A DNA stretch of 12,265 bases from Anaerolineaceae bacterium UBA5838 (GTDB lineage: Bacteria > Chloroflexota > Anaerolineae > Anaerolineales > Anaerolineaceae): positions 1 to 12,265 of the forward strand of contig DJGU01000026.1 of the NCBI GenBank assembly GCA_002432795.1, written 5' to 3'. The notes under the pieces were generated by a model. The model did not search any database and had not been told where the DNA came from. It saw only the letters and a list, made by a program, of their open reading frames with translations. Both the position numbers and the translations under genes were made by a program. Below are positions 1 to 7,268 of the stretch, piece by piece (position 1 is the first letter of the stretch; each line of letters begins with the position of its first letter).

Positions 1-20
1 TAAAATGAGAAACTCCGGAG

Positions 21-48
21 GCTGGAATTTTTCCAGCTTTATTTATTT
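21..48 (+). terminator. Rho-independent terminator of an upstream gene
   Basis: A 7-bp stem (GCTGGAA, 21-27, pairing with TTCCAGC, 31-37) with a TTT loop is followed by a T-rich run (TTTATTTATTT). This reads as an intrinsic terminator for a plus-strand gene that ends before the window. It implies that the ABC operon starting at 446 is a separate transcription unit. The stem is short, so efficiency is uncertain. Confidence 0.6.
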
Positions 49-61
49 AATAACACCTAGT

Positions 62-137
62 CTGTCATCCTGAGCTATTTTTGCGAAAGATCTTAACCAG
101 CTTTGCTTAAAGATTCTTGGCTTCACTCAGAATGACA
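62..137. repeat. Palindromic dispersed repeat (TGTCAT..CTGAG type)
   Basis: The left arm (TGTCATCCTGAG, 64-75) and right arm (CTCAGAATGACA, 126-137) are near-perfect reverse complements. The segments AAAGATCTT and AAGATTCTT lie inside them as further partly complementary arms. Positions 111-137 recur at 307-333 with 23 of 27 bases identical. This resembles the REP-like intergenic palindromes found in many bacterial genomes. No coding potential is seen. Confidence 0.6.
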
Positions 138-165
138 AACACAATGCGCCGGTCGGACAGAGTAG

Positions 166-296
166 TCGTAGGTCGGAATGAGACCGCTTGTGGGTGTAGG
201 TTGATCGTAAGTCTGGTGCGGGCTCACTCCGACAAATAAAATATCGACATCAATCTCTTTGGCGGAGTGCGCAAAAAAGCGCATTCCGCCCTACGA
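166..296. repeat. Composite palindromic element with inner hairpin
   Basis: The outer arms 166-179 and 283-296 are complementary at 13 of 14 positions and end in the motif CGTAGG/CCTACG. Nested arms lie at 172-182/223-233. A near-perfect 12-bp hairpin lies at 261-272/279-290 with an A6 loop and one G·T pair. The outer ends resemble those of the elements at 4615-4779 and 8074-8226, which suggests one repeat family. It fills most of the gene-free left edge. Confidence 0.55.
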
Positions 297-306
297 TTAA
301 TGTATT

Positions 307-333
307 AGATTCTTCACTTCGTTCAGAATGACA
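307..333. repeat. Second copy of the 27-bp AGATTCTT..AATGACA repeat
   Basis: This 27-bp segment matches 111-137 at 23 of 27 positions, with identical ends (AGATTCTT and TCAGAATGACA). Unlike the first copy it has no obvious complementary partner arm close by, so it looks like a half element. Nothing coding is seen around it. Confidence 0.5.
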
Positions 334-361
334 GATCAATGAGCGATGTCGCAGTAATATA

Positions 362-390
362 CCGATCAGAGTAGCTGAAATCGGCTTTTT
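362..390 (+). terminator. Possible terminator/attenuator hairpin before the ABC operon
   Basis: CCGATCAG (362-369) can pair with CTGA-aa-TCGG (375-384, two-base bulge) around a 5-base loop, and C plus five T follow. It could be a second terminator for upstream transcription or an attenuator in the leader of the ABC operon. No convincing sigma-70 promoter is visible between it and the start codon at 446; TTGTTA (389-394) with TAGATA (414-419, 19-bp spacer) is weak. Confidence 0.35.
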
Positions 391-445
391 GTTAACCAAC
401 TTGCGTGGTAAGATAGATAAAATCAATCTTTAAGGGAACAAGAAT

Positions 446-2005
446 ATGACCCCAATTCTTGAATTAAAAGGAATTACCAAACGGTTCCCGGGGGTTTTGG
501 CCAATGACCATATCGATCTCTCCCTCAATAAAGGCGAAATTCTGGCTCTACTGGGGGAAAATGGTGCTGGCAAATCCACCCTGATGAACATTCTCTACGG
601 TCTTTACCAGCCGGATGAAGGCGAAATCCTGGTAAACGGCGAAAAGGTGACGATCAATTCCCCCACTGACGCGATCAACCAGGGCATCGGCATGGTGCAT
701 CAGCACTTTATGCTGATCCCGGTCTTCACGGTCACAGAGAACGTGATGCTGGGCAATGAGGCGGTGAAAAAGGCTGGCTTTTTGGACCGCAAGAAGGCTG
801 GCGATCGCATCCTGGAGATCTCAAATCACTACAACCTCAAAGTGAATCCGGATGACTACATCCGGGATCTGCCCGTAGGCGTGCAACAGCGCGTAGAGAT
901 CATCAAGCTGCTCTACCGCGAGGCGGAGATCCTCATTTTCGATGAGCCCACAGCCGTCTTGACCCCGCAGGAAGCTGATGAACTGTTTAAGATCATGCGC
1001 TCGCTGGTGGAACAGGGCAAGTCGATCATTTTCATTACCCACAAGCTGCGCGAAGTGATGGACATAGCAGATCGGGTCATGGTGATCCGGCGTGGGGCAA
1101 TGGTGGGCGAAACCACCCCTGCCCAGGCAGATAAACAATCTCTGGCAGCCATGATGGTTGGCCGAGCGGTGAACCTCGAAGTTGACCGGACTGAAAGTAC
1201 ACCGGGAGAATTGGTTTGCTCTGTTGAAAACCTGACCGTAGCTGACAAATTCCAGAACATCGTTGTTGATGACATTTCCCTCGAAGTTTATTCAGGAGAG
1301 ATTGTGGGCATCGCCGGCGTGCAGGGAAACGGTCAAACCGAATTGGTCAACGCGATCACGGGTCTGCAGAAATCCTTATCCGGTAAAGTCACGCTTCTGG
1401 GTGAGGATGTGACCAAATCTTCGCCAAGACAAATCACAGAACTGGGTTCGGCGCATGTACCTGAAGACCGCCAAGCTGACGGCTTGGTTCTGCCCTTCCC
1501 TGTAGCTGAGAACCTGGTGTTGTGCACTTACTACAAAGAGCCGTTCGCCAAGGGTGTGCTTTTGCAGTACCCCGTGATCCTAAAAAACGCGGAAAAACTG
1601 ATTGAGGACTTTGACATCCGTACGCCAAACGCCTTTACTCCGGTGGGTTCTCTTTCCGGAGGCAATCAACAAAAGGTAATCATCGCGCGGGAGCTTTCGC
1701 GCCCGATCAAGTTTTTGGTGGCGTCGCAGCCAACGCGCGGCCTGGATGTGGGTTCGATTGAGTACATCCACAAGCGCATCGTGCAGAAGCGCGATGAGGG
1801 CTGCGGAGTTTTGCTGGTGTCGCCGGAGCTGGATGAAATCATGGAGCTGTCCGATCGGATAGCTGTGATGTACAGGGGGAAAATAATCGCGGTTGTGCCG
1901 AACAAGGGCATCACCAAAGAGTACATCGGTTTGCTGATGGCGGGGGTGGTGCCGGAAGAGCCGATTGAGTTCGATGAGACTGCAGTTGTGGAAGCAACCT
2001 TTTAG
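446..2005 (+). CDS. BMP-type nucleoside/simple-sugar ABC importer, double ATPase (YufO/NupO-like)
   Basis: This 519-residue protein carries two fused ABC nucleotide-binding domains and powers the two permeases encoded next. NBD1 has a Walker A GENGAGKST (37-45, Lys43), a signature variant LPVGVQQR (142-149) and Walker B ILIFDEP (162-168). In NBD2 the P-loop is degenerate (GVQGNGQTEL, 291-300, no Lys) and the Walker B acidic pair is lost (VASQPTRGLD, 425-434), but the signature LSGGNQQK (403-410) is intact. One functional and one degenerate site is usual for this COG3845-like family, which works with BMP-domain binding proteins in nucleoside or simple-sugar uptake. The ATG has an AAGGGA ribosome site 8 bases upstream. 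It is the first gene of a tight operon. Exact substrate is inferred, not shown; related systems carry ribose or nucleosides. Confidence 0.93.
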   Translation: MTPILELKGITKRFPGVLANDHIDLSLNKGEILALLGENGAGKSTLMNILYGLYQPDEGEILVNGEKVTINSPTDAINQGIGMVHQHFMLIPVFTVTENVMLGNEAVKKAGFLDRKKAGDRILEISNHYNLKVNPDDYIRDLPVGVQQRVEIIKLLYREAEILIFDEPTAVLTPQEADELFKIMRSLVEQGKSIIFITHKLREVMDIADRVMVIRRGAMVGETTPAQADKQSLAAMMVGRAVNLEVDRTESTPGELVCSVENLTVADKFQNIVVDDISLEVYSGEIVGIAGVQGNGQTELVNAITGLQKSLSGKVTLLGEDVTKSSPRQITELGSAHVPEDRQADGLVLPFPVAENLVLCTYYKEPFAKGVLLQYPVILKNAEKLIEDFDIRTPNAFTPVGSLSGGNQQKVIIARELSRPIKFLVASQPTRGLDVGSIEYIHKRIVQKRDEGCGVLLVSPELDEIMELSDRIAVMYRGKIIAVVPNKGITKEYIGLLMAGVVPEEPIEFDETAVVEATF

Positions 2006-2024
2006 TTGTCCGGATGGTTATGAG

Positions 2025-3299
2025 ATGAGCGAAGAAAAGAAAGATTTAGGACAAGAGATCCTCAAAGAAATTAACCAGGACCAGACGCCTACTGAGCACG
2101 TCAGGAAGCCTTTTTTGGGCAAAGCTGCCATTCCGCTTTTGGCAATCGTGACCGGTCTGATCATCGGTGCTTTACTGATCGCGATCACAAGCCAGTCGGT
2201 TTACGCGGCTTTTGGCGAGTCAATCGGAAAAGGTTTTTCAACAGCTTTTTCTGAAATTGGCACGGCCTATAAAGCCCTGTTCACTGGCGCAATTGGCGAC
2301 CCGGTGCGCATGATAAACGCGCTGGGAGGAGATGATGCCAAGGAACTCCGGCAGGCGTTTAATCCTTTCCTCGAGAGCCTGGTGCAGTCGACCCCTTACA
2401 TTTTTGCAGGTCTCGCAGTGGCGCTGGGCTTCAGATCCGGCCTGTTCAACATCGGTGTTGAAGGTCAGCTTTTTATTGGGGCAGCCTGCGCGACCTTTGT
2501 CGGCTACTCTATTACGGGCTTACCCGCATGGATCCACATGCCGCTGGCTTTCCTGGCGGGCGCCTTGGGAGGTGCGCTTTGGGGCTTTGTACCTGGCTTC
2601 CTGAAAGCCAAGACGGGGGGGCACGAGGTGATCAACACGATCATGATGAACTGGATCGCTTTCCGCCTGACGGAATGGCTGCTTTCCGGTCCGATGACTC
2701 GCCCCGGCTCGGGCGGGATGCCCATCAGCCCAATCATTCAAAAAACAGCTGAGATCCCTCAGTTTTTCCCGTCGCCAATCCGCTTTCACCTGGGATTTTT
2801 CATGGCCCTGGCAGTGGCTTACCTGATCTGGTGGCTCTTGTTCAAGACGACCTGGGGCTTAAATCTGCGCACGGTGGGCACCAACCCGCGTGCGGCGCGC
2901 TACGCTGGCTTGAGCACAACCAAGTCAATCATTCTGGCAATGTCTCTTTCAGGGGCTCTGGCTGGCATGGCAGGCGCGGTGCAGGTTTTGGCCGTCAACC
3001 GCAGCATGGCGCTCGGGCTATCCTCTGGATACGGCTTCGACAGCATCGCGCTGGCGCTAATCGGCAACACCCACCCTGCGGGTGTGGTGCTCGCTTCCAT
3101 TCTGTTTGGCACGCTGCGCAACGGAGCCACGCGCATGATGGTGGTCTCGTCCATCCCGATTGATATCGTGGATGTAGTCCAGGCAATCATCCTGATGTTT
3201 GTGGCAGCTCCGGCTATCATTCGCTCCATTTATCATCTACGCAAACCAAAACAGGAAGAACAGCAGATCTTCCTGAGTGGTTGGGGAGGTCAATCATGA
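2025..3299 (+). CDS. ABC importer inner-membrane permease 1 (YufP/NupP-like, BPD_transp_2)
   Basis: The protein has 424 residues and about eight hydrophobic segments, roughly 33-55, 118-136, 145-163, 170-192, 255-273, 301-322, 340-363 and 380-402. The FRSGLFNIGVEGQLFIGA stretch (136-153) and the cytoplasmic loop VGTNPRAARYAGLS (284-297) are typical of BPD_transp_2 permeases paired with BMP-type binding proteins. I chose the ATG at 2025 because the in-frame ATG at 1965 lies inside the ATPase gene and would add only shadow sequence. No strong ribosome site precedes it; it starts 19 bases after the ATPase stop, so coupling is likely. Its last bases overlap the next gene (ATGA). A charged N-terminal tail of about 30 residues and a soluble stretch at about 60-115 make it longer than the roughly 350 residues I recall for YufP. 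Confidence 0.9.
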   Translation: MSEEKKDLGQEILKEINQDQTPTEHVRKPFLGKAAIPLLAIVTGLIIGALLIAITSQSVYAAFGESIGKGFSTAFSEIGTAYKALFTGAIGDPVRMINALGGDDAKELRQAFNPFLESLVQSTPYIFAGLAVALGFRSGLFNIGVEGQLFIGAACATFVGYSITGLPAWIHMPLAFLAGALGGALWGFVPGFLKAKTGGHEVINTIMMNWIAFRLTEWLLSGPMTRPGSGGMPISPIIQKTAEIPQFFPSPIRFHLGFFMALAVAYLIWWLLFKTTWGLNLRTVGTNPRAARYAGLSTTKSIILAMSLSGALAGMAGAVQVLAVNRSMALGLSSGYGFDSIALALIGNTHPAGVVLASILFGTLRNGATRMMVVSSIPIDIVDVVQAIILMFVAAPAIIRSIYHLRKPKQEEQQIFLSGWGGQS

Positions 3300-4573
3300 C
3301 AACTGATTCCCGCGTTATTGAACATAAGCGTGTTGCTGAGATTTCTTCCACCAGGAAGATCATAATGGGGATCGTGGAAATCTTGATCGGTTTGTTGATC
3401 TATTTTGCTTTTACGGCAACAACAGCCGCAGAAGTTCTTACTAAATTTGTGATGACACCGGGCGGCATCGACCAGGGCATCATGGCGGATTGGATTTTGC
3501 CCTCAAAAGTCACCCTCACAATCCTTGCGGTAATATCTTTGGTGATTGGTGTCTACCAGGTAATCAAAGGGTTTGGGAAATGGACCAACTTGATGGTTGG
3601 CATCAGTGCTCTGAGCCTGATCTTTGGATTCCTGGTCTGGCAGGCAGCTGGCAAGCAGCTCAACCTGGCTGGGATGCTTTCCAGCGCGGTTCTGCTGGCT
3701 GTGCCGATCACGCTGGGTGCTTTCTCCGGCATCCTTGCGGAACGTTCCGGTATCATCAACATCTCGATTGAAGGCATGATGCTGATGGCTTCCATGGTTG
3801 CAGCAATCGTCGGCAGCGTCACAAAAAATCCTTGGCTGGGTCTGCTGGGCGGCATCTTATCCTCAATCCTGTTGGCTGTGATCCTGGGCGTGCTGTCGAT
3901 CAAATATAAGGTGAACCAGGTCATTTCTGGCACGGTCATCAACATCTTCTCGGCTGGAATGACAGCTTTTATCTCGCAAAAATTCCTGCAGCACATCCAG
4001 GGGCTCAATAACCCCAAGATGTTTACGCGTGTACCACTGCCAGGACTGGCGGACATCCCTCTGCTGGGTCCGATCCTCTTCAATCAGAACATCTTTGTTT
4101 ACTTGATGTTCCTGATCCTGATCATCCTGCAGGTGGCTCTGTTCCAAACACGCTGGGGGCTGCGCCTGCGCTCTGTGGGTGAGCATCCTAAAGCGGCGGA
4201 TACACTGGGCATCAATGTCATTCGAACCCGCTATATGGGGGTGATTTTGAGCGGTTTGGTGGCTGGTATTGCCGGCGCGTTCTTCACGCTTGGCTCGGTT
4301 GGCAGATTCGATGAAGGCATGACGGCCGGCAAGGGCTTCATCGGTCTGGCTGCCATGATTTTTGGCAACTGGATGCCGATTGGCGCGATCGGCGCTGGTT
4401 TGCTGTTTGGCTTCGCTGATGCGATTGGCTCGAAACTGTCGCTCTTGGGCAGCGCGATCCCGCCTCAGTTCATGGCCATGGCGCCTTACCTGATCACCAT
4501 GATCGTACTGGCTGGCTTTATCGGCAAGGGGCAAGCCCCTGCCGCTGAAGGCGAGCCCTACGAAAAAGAATGA
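3296..4573 (+). CDS. ABC importer inner-membrane permease 2 (YufQ/NupQ-like, BPD_transp_2)
   Basis: This 425-residue permease should pair with the preceding one to form the transmembrane channel. ERSGIINISIEGMMLMASM (149-167) and the loop VGEHPKAADTLGINV (294-308) are the hallmark regions of this half of BMP-type importers. The ATG overlaps the TGA of permease 1 (ATGA) and has a good GGGGAGGT site 5 bases upstream, which favours it over an upstream in-frame start at 3281. The conserved core begins near residue 125. Before it lie about 120 extra residues with three predicted membrane spans (about 22-40, 71-90, 97-115), so the protein is about 100 residues longer than the roughly 320 typical of YufQ. 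The C-terminus is short and charged. A strong terminator about 225 bp downstream ends the operon. Confidence 0.9.
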   Translation: MTTDSRVIEHKRVAEISSTRKIIMGIVEILIGLLIYFAFTATTAAEVLTKFVMTPGGIDQGIMADWILPSKVTLTILAVISLVIGVYQVIKGFGKWTNLMVGISALSLIFGFLVWQAAGKQLNLAGMLSSAVLLAVPITLGAFSGILAERSGIINISIEGMMLMASMVAAIVGSVTKNPWLGLLGGILSSILLAVILGVLSIKYKVNQVISGTVINIFSAGMTAFISQKFLQHIQGLNNPKMFTRVPLPGLADIPLLGPILFNQNIFVYLMFLILIILQVALFQTRWGLRLRSVGEHPKAADTLGINVIRTRYMGVILSGLVAGIAGAFFTLGSVGRFDEGMTAGKGFIGLAAMIFGNWMPIGAIGAGLLFGFADAIGSKLSLLGSAIPPQFMAMAPYLITMIVLAGFIGKGQAPAAEGEPYEKE

Positions 4574-4614
4574 CGTTTTAAAACAGAACATTCCGACCAT
4601 TAGGCGGGGAGCTG

Positions 4615-4779
4615 CGTAGGGTGGGTCATCGTGCTCGAAGAGTATGGCGTTAGCAGAAATCGGAATTACACACGCATTTAAAAGCCAACCCACCGGCAGC
4701 ATGTCAGAGTTTGTGTTGGTCGGCTGGCTGTTGCAAGGCACAGGTAGTCACAAGCTCTGGGACGCCAACCCACCCTACG
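4615..4779. repeat. Composite palindromic element, CGTAGGGTGGGT family
   Basis: Perfect 12-bp inverted arms, CGTAGGGTGGGT (4615-4626) and its complement (4768-4779), bound a 165-bp segment that fills most of the gap between permease 2 and the terminator. A half-motif, CCAACCCACC, lies inside near 4684. Positions 4623-4645 recur at 7872-7894 with 22 of 23 bases identical. It is a dispersed, probably non-coding repeat related to 8074-8226. A short open frame across it (4644-4940) has no recognisable protein features. Confidence 0.65.
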
Positions 4780-4798
4780 ATCGCTGCGTTTCTTTACA

Positions 4799-4834
4799 AA
4801 ACTCCCCATCATGTGGACGGGGAGTTTTTTCTTT
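4799..4834 (+). terminator. Rho-independent terminator of the ABC operon
   Basis: A perfect 9-bp stem (AAACTCCCC, 4799-4807, with GGGGAGTTT, 4819-4827) and an 11-base loop lead into TTTTTTCTTTT. It ends the plus-strand ABC transcript. Read on the minus strand it has a weaker T run and could also serve the convergent aminopeptidase gene. Confidence 0.88.
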
Positions 4835-4884
4835 TCGTAATTCAGAACTTAGAGGTGTAAACCCCTGTCGGATTCTTTTGGCAA

Positions 4885-6114
4885 CTAAATCATCCACTCG
4901 CCATCTTGCAGCAAAACAATCTCCGTCCCGTCTGCTTTGATGCCAGTCACAGTCACATCCTTGCCGCCAACCATGAAGTCCACGTGGATGACAGAATCAT
5001 TCATACCCAGTTTGCGGTTTTCTTCCTCGCTTCGTTCAGTCGCGCCTTCAAGGTTTTCACTATAGGCCGCGCCGAGAGCAAAGTGGCACGAGGCATTCTC
5101 GTCAAAAAGGGTGCTCTTGAAGAGCACACCAGTATTACTGATGGGCGAATTATCCGCCACCAACGCGATCTCGCCCAAATGGGTGGCGCCTTCGTCGGTT
5201 TTGAGCAGATCATCCAGGATCTGTTTCCCCACACCAGCATCGTAATCCACCACTTTGCCATCCTTGAAAGTGAAATGGAAATCGTCCACGAGCTGCCCAC
5301 GCACGGAGAGCGGCATGGTGGCGCGCAGCGTGCCGTCCACCCGGTCCGCGTCGGGCATGCTGAAGACTTCTTCGGTCGGGATATTGGGGAAGAAGCGATC
5401 GCCTGCCTCACTGAAGCCTGAGCCACCTTCCCAGATGTGATCCTTCACCAATCCGACCATCAAATCCGTGCCCGGACCTTTATAGTGCACCCGGTCAAAT
5501 CGGGCTTCATTGAGATACTGGCGATGGGCTTTGAGCCTGCTATCGTGCTCTTCCCATGCAGCAAGGGGGTCTTCCTGGTCGATGCGAGTAGCAAGGAAGA
5601 TGTTTTCCCAGAGTTTCTGTATGGCTTCTTCCTCCGGCATCCCGGGAAAAGCCGCTTCAGCCCAAGCCGGGCAAGCGACAGCCACAATACACCACTTAAC
5701 CTTGTTTTGCATGGTGTATTTCATGGTGCGTTTGTTCGCCATTCCCGCAACCTTCTGCCATTGGGCTATTCGGGTAGGGTCGGCAGGCTTGAGCAAGTCG
5801 GGGTTGGGCGCATGCAAGTTGAGAACATGATGGTTATCCAGGAAAAGGTTCTCGGAAAAATCGACCAGATATTCCGGGTAGGTTTCAAAGCTTTCCGCGG
5901 GAGCTTCCAGGAAGCGGTCGAGCGTGATGCTGTCATCAGTGAACATCAGCTGGATGTCACCCACTCCAGCCTGATAGGCTTTCCTGGCGACCAGGCGAGC
6001 CAGCGGCAGGGAGTATTCGCTCAGGCGGATGGTGAGGTTATCACCAGCGTGCAGATTGAGCCCGATCCGAACGATCAGGTCAGCATATTTTTCCAAATTC
6101 TTGTTTAAGTCCAT
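4885..6114 (-). CDS. M29 family metallo-aminopeptidase (AmpS/AmpT-like)
   Basis: This 409-residue cytoplasmic enzyme should remove N-terminal residues from peptides using two divalent metal ions. All active-site residues known from Thermus AmpT can be placed one position earlier here: Glu249 (in NIPTEEVF), Glu315 (in GEIALV), His344 (in CHFALGAAY), Tyr351, His377 and Asp379 (in VIHVDF). Length matches the family, so it appears intact. A GGAGGA ribosome site (plus-strand 6125-6130) lies 10 bases before the ATG. It is a single gene, convergent with the ABC operon and divergent from infC, with 182 bp between the two start codons. There is no signal peptide. No clear promoter was found. A role in recycling imported or turned-over peptides is inferred from the family only. 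Confidence 0.93.
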   Translation of the reverse strand: MDLNKNLEKYADLIVRIGLNLHAGDNLTIRLSEYSLPLARLVARKAYQAGVGDIQLMFTDDSITLDRFLEAPAESFETYPEYLVDFSENLFLDNHHVLNLHAPNPDLLKPADPTRIAQWQKVAGMANKRTMKYTMQNKVKWCIVAVACPAWAEAAFPGMPEEEAIQKLWENIFLATRIDQEDPLAAWEEHDSRLKAHRQYLNEARFDRVHYKGPGTDLMVGLVKDHIWEGGSGFSEAGDRFFPNIPTEEVFSMPDADRVDGTLRATMPLSVRGQLVDDFHFTFKDGKVVDYDAGVGKQILDDLLKTDEGATHLGEIALVADNSPISNTGVLFKSTLFDENASCHFALGAAYSENLEGATERSEEENRKLGMNDSVIHVDFMVGGKDVTVTGIKADGTEIVLLQDGEWMI

Positions 6115-6201
6115 AGTTTATTGTTCCTCCGATAGATATTGTATTATCAAAAGCCAAACTATGGGGGAATCCAACAATATCCGAAAAAACAAAGCAAATA
6201 A

Positions 6202-6231
6202 TTGACGCCTGTCGAGAGGATATGGTATTAT
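6202..6231 (+). promoter_or_regulatory. Promoter of infC operon
   Basis: TTGACG (6202-6207) and TATTAT (6226-6231) are separated by 18 bp, with a TG one base before the -10 (extended -10). Expected transcription start is near 6238, giving a leader of about 58 bases before the AUU start codon. Confidence 0.75.
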
Positions 6232-6296
6232 AGGAAATCAATACGCCGAATTAATATTCGTCTGTCACCGAAGGTTTTAGTAAGGAGAATAAGAAG

Positions 6297-6815
6297 ATTA
6301 GTAGTAAACAAGATTATCGCATTAATGAACGCATCCGCAGCGACAAAGTCCGGCTGGTGGATGAAAACGGTGAGAACGTCGGCATTGTTGCCATCGAGAC
6401 TGCTCTTCACCGCGCCAACGAAGTTGGTTTGGACCTGGTAGAGATTGCCCCAAATGCTGATCCGCCAGTCGTCAAAATCATCAACTTCAGCAAGTTCCTT
6501 TACGACAAAGAGAAAAAGGAACGCGAAGCCCGTAAAGCTCAAACCAAGATCGAGATCAAAGAGATCCGCCTGCGCCCCAAAACCAGTGATCATCACCAGG
6601 GTTTTAAGGTGCGGGATGCCCGCCGTTGGTTGGAAAGTGGCATGAAAGTGCGTGTCACCATCCGCTTCAGAGGGCGTGAGATCACCTACCCCGAATTGGC
6701 ACTGGAAGATTTGCGCGAAATCGCAGAGGAGCTGAAGGATGTGGGTGAAATTGAACAAGCGCCAAACATGGAAGGGCGCACGATGTTCATGATGCTCACA
6801 CCAAAAAAAGGTTAA
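6297..6815 (+). CDS. infC: Translation initiation factor IF-3, AUU start
   Basis: IF3 binds the 30S subunit, keeps it apart from 50S and checks start-codon choice. The frame has no ATG or GTG near the expected N-terminus. An ATT at 6297, 9 bases after the ribosome site AAGGAG (6282-6287), opens a 172-residue protein beginning (M)SSKQDYRINERIR, which matches the usual IF3 N-terminus. The IF3 signature is seen as KIINFSKFLY (60-69), and the C-terminal domain contains IRFRGREITYPE (122-133) and EGRTMFMMLTPKK (159-171). A start at GTG 6357 would cut off part of the N-terminal domain. AUU is the classic rare start that lets IF3 repress its own synthesis. It is first in the order infC-rpmI-rplT. 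The TAA stop lies in a 13-bp tandem repeat. Confidence 0.95.
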   Translation: MSSKQDYRINERIRSDKVRLVDENGENVGIVAIETALHRANEVGLDLVEIAPNADPPVVKIINFSKFLYDKEKKEREARKAQTKIEIKEIRLRPKTSDHHQGFKVRDARRWLESGMKVRVTIRFRGREITYPELALEDLREIAEELKDVGEIEQAPNMEGRTMFMMLTPKKG

Positions 6816-6840
6816 TCAAAAAAGCTAATCAAAAAAGCCG

Positions 6841-6867
6841 TTGACAGCGGCAATTTTCTGGTATAAT
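6841..6867 (+). promoter_or_regulatory. Internal promoter before rpmI
   Basis: TTGACA (6841-6846) and TATAAT (6862-6867) are both perfect consensus hexamers. The spacer is 15 bp, and a TG one base upstream makes an extended -10. Transcription would start near 6874. It allows L35 and L20 to be made independently of infC. Confidence 0.78.
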
Positions 6868-6885
6868 TTTCATTTGGTTTATCGA

Positions 6886-6915
6886 CCAACGGCTGGGTTG
6901 TTTAACAGCCGTTGG
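6886..6915 (+). promoter_or_regulatory. Leader hairpin upstream of rpmI
   Basis: A perfect 10-bp stem, CCAACGGCTG (6886-6895) with CAGCCGTTGG (6906-6915), and a 10-base loop are followed by ATTTTC. The ribosome site of rpmI begins 9 bases later. In a transcript from infC, AGCCGTTG at 6836-6843 could pair with 6887-6894 instead, giving an alternative fold. It may be an attenuator or an autoregulatory site for L20, as known from other infC-rpmI-rplT operons; the latter is inference. Confidence 0.55.
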
Positions 6916-6937
6916 ATTTTCTTAGAGGAGTTTGATC

Positions 6938-7174
6938 GTGCCACGTAAACAGAGTAGTGGAAAGTACAAATTGAAAACTCATAAGGCTACGTCCAAACGC
7001 TTCCGCACAACTGGTACCGGTAAAATCGTACGGACCAAGATCGGTAAGGGTCACTTACGCCGCAACACATCCAAGCGGACCAAGTATTTGCTCTCCGAAA
7101 CGATCGCCGTCAATTCCAACGGGCTGGTGAAGCACATCAAGCGTCTGGCGCCCTATATGAGCAAGAAGGACTAA
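6938..7174 (+). CDS. rpmI: 50S ribosomal protein L35, GTG start
   Basis: This small basic protein of 78 residues is part of the large ribosomal subunit. The core KLKTHKATSKRFRTTGTGKI (11-30) is the L35 hallmark, and the C-terminal part ends with VKHIKRLAPY (64-73). I chose GTG at 6938 because it lies 7 bases after GAGGAG (6925-6930) and gives MPRK; the TTG at 6932 is an alternative that adds two residues (M-I before V-P-R-K). It is somewhat longer than the usual 64-66 residues, through about 9 extra N-terminal residues and a short C-terminal tail (MSKKD). It lies between infC and rplT, the standard order. Confidence 0.95.
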   Translation: MPRKQSSGKYKLKTHKATSKRFRTTGTGKIVRTKIGKGHLRRNTSKRTKYLLSETIAVNSNGLVKHIKRLAPYMSKKD

Positions 7175-7268
7175 GGACTGTCCTGTCGTATCCGGTTTAG
7201 TGTGGCTGCTGGGTGTATTAACGAGAGTAAAATCTGACGCCCAGGGGACCGCAAAGGAGTAATGAATT

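Noticed and set aside
1965..2024. Earlier start of permease 1 at 1965
   Set aside because: It lies inside the ATPase gene, has no ribosome site, and the added residues look like translation of the other frame.
3863..4741. Minus-strand open frame of 292 codons opposite permease 2
   Set aside because: It is antisense to a clear membrane protein gene, of biased hydrophilic composition, and starts inside a repeat.
4644..4940. Plus-strand open frame of 98 codons after the ABC operon
   Set aside because: It crosses a palindromic repeat and a strong terminator and overlaps the end of the aminopeptidase gene.
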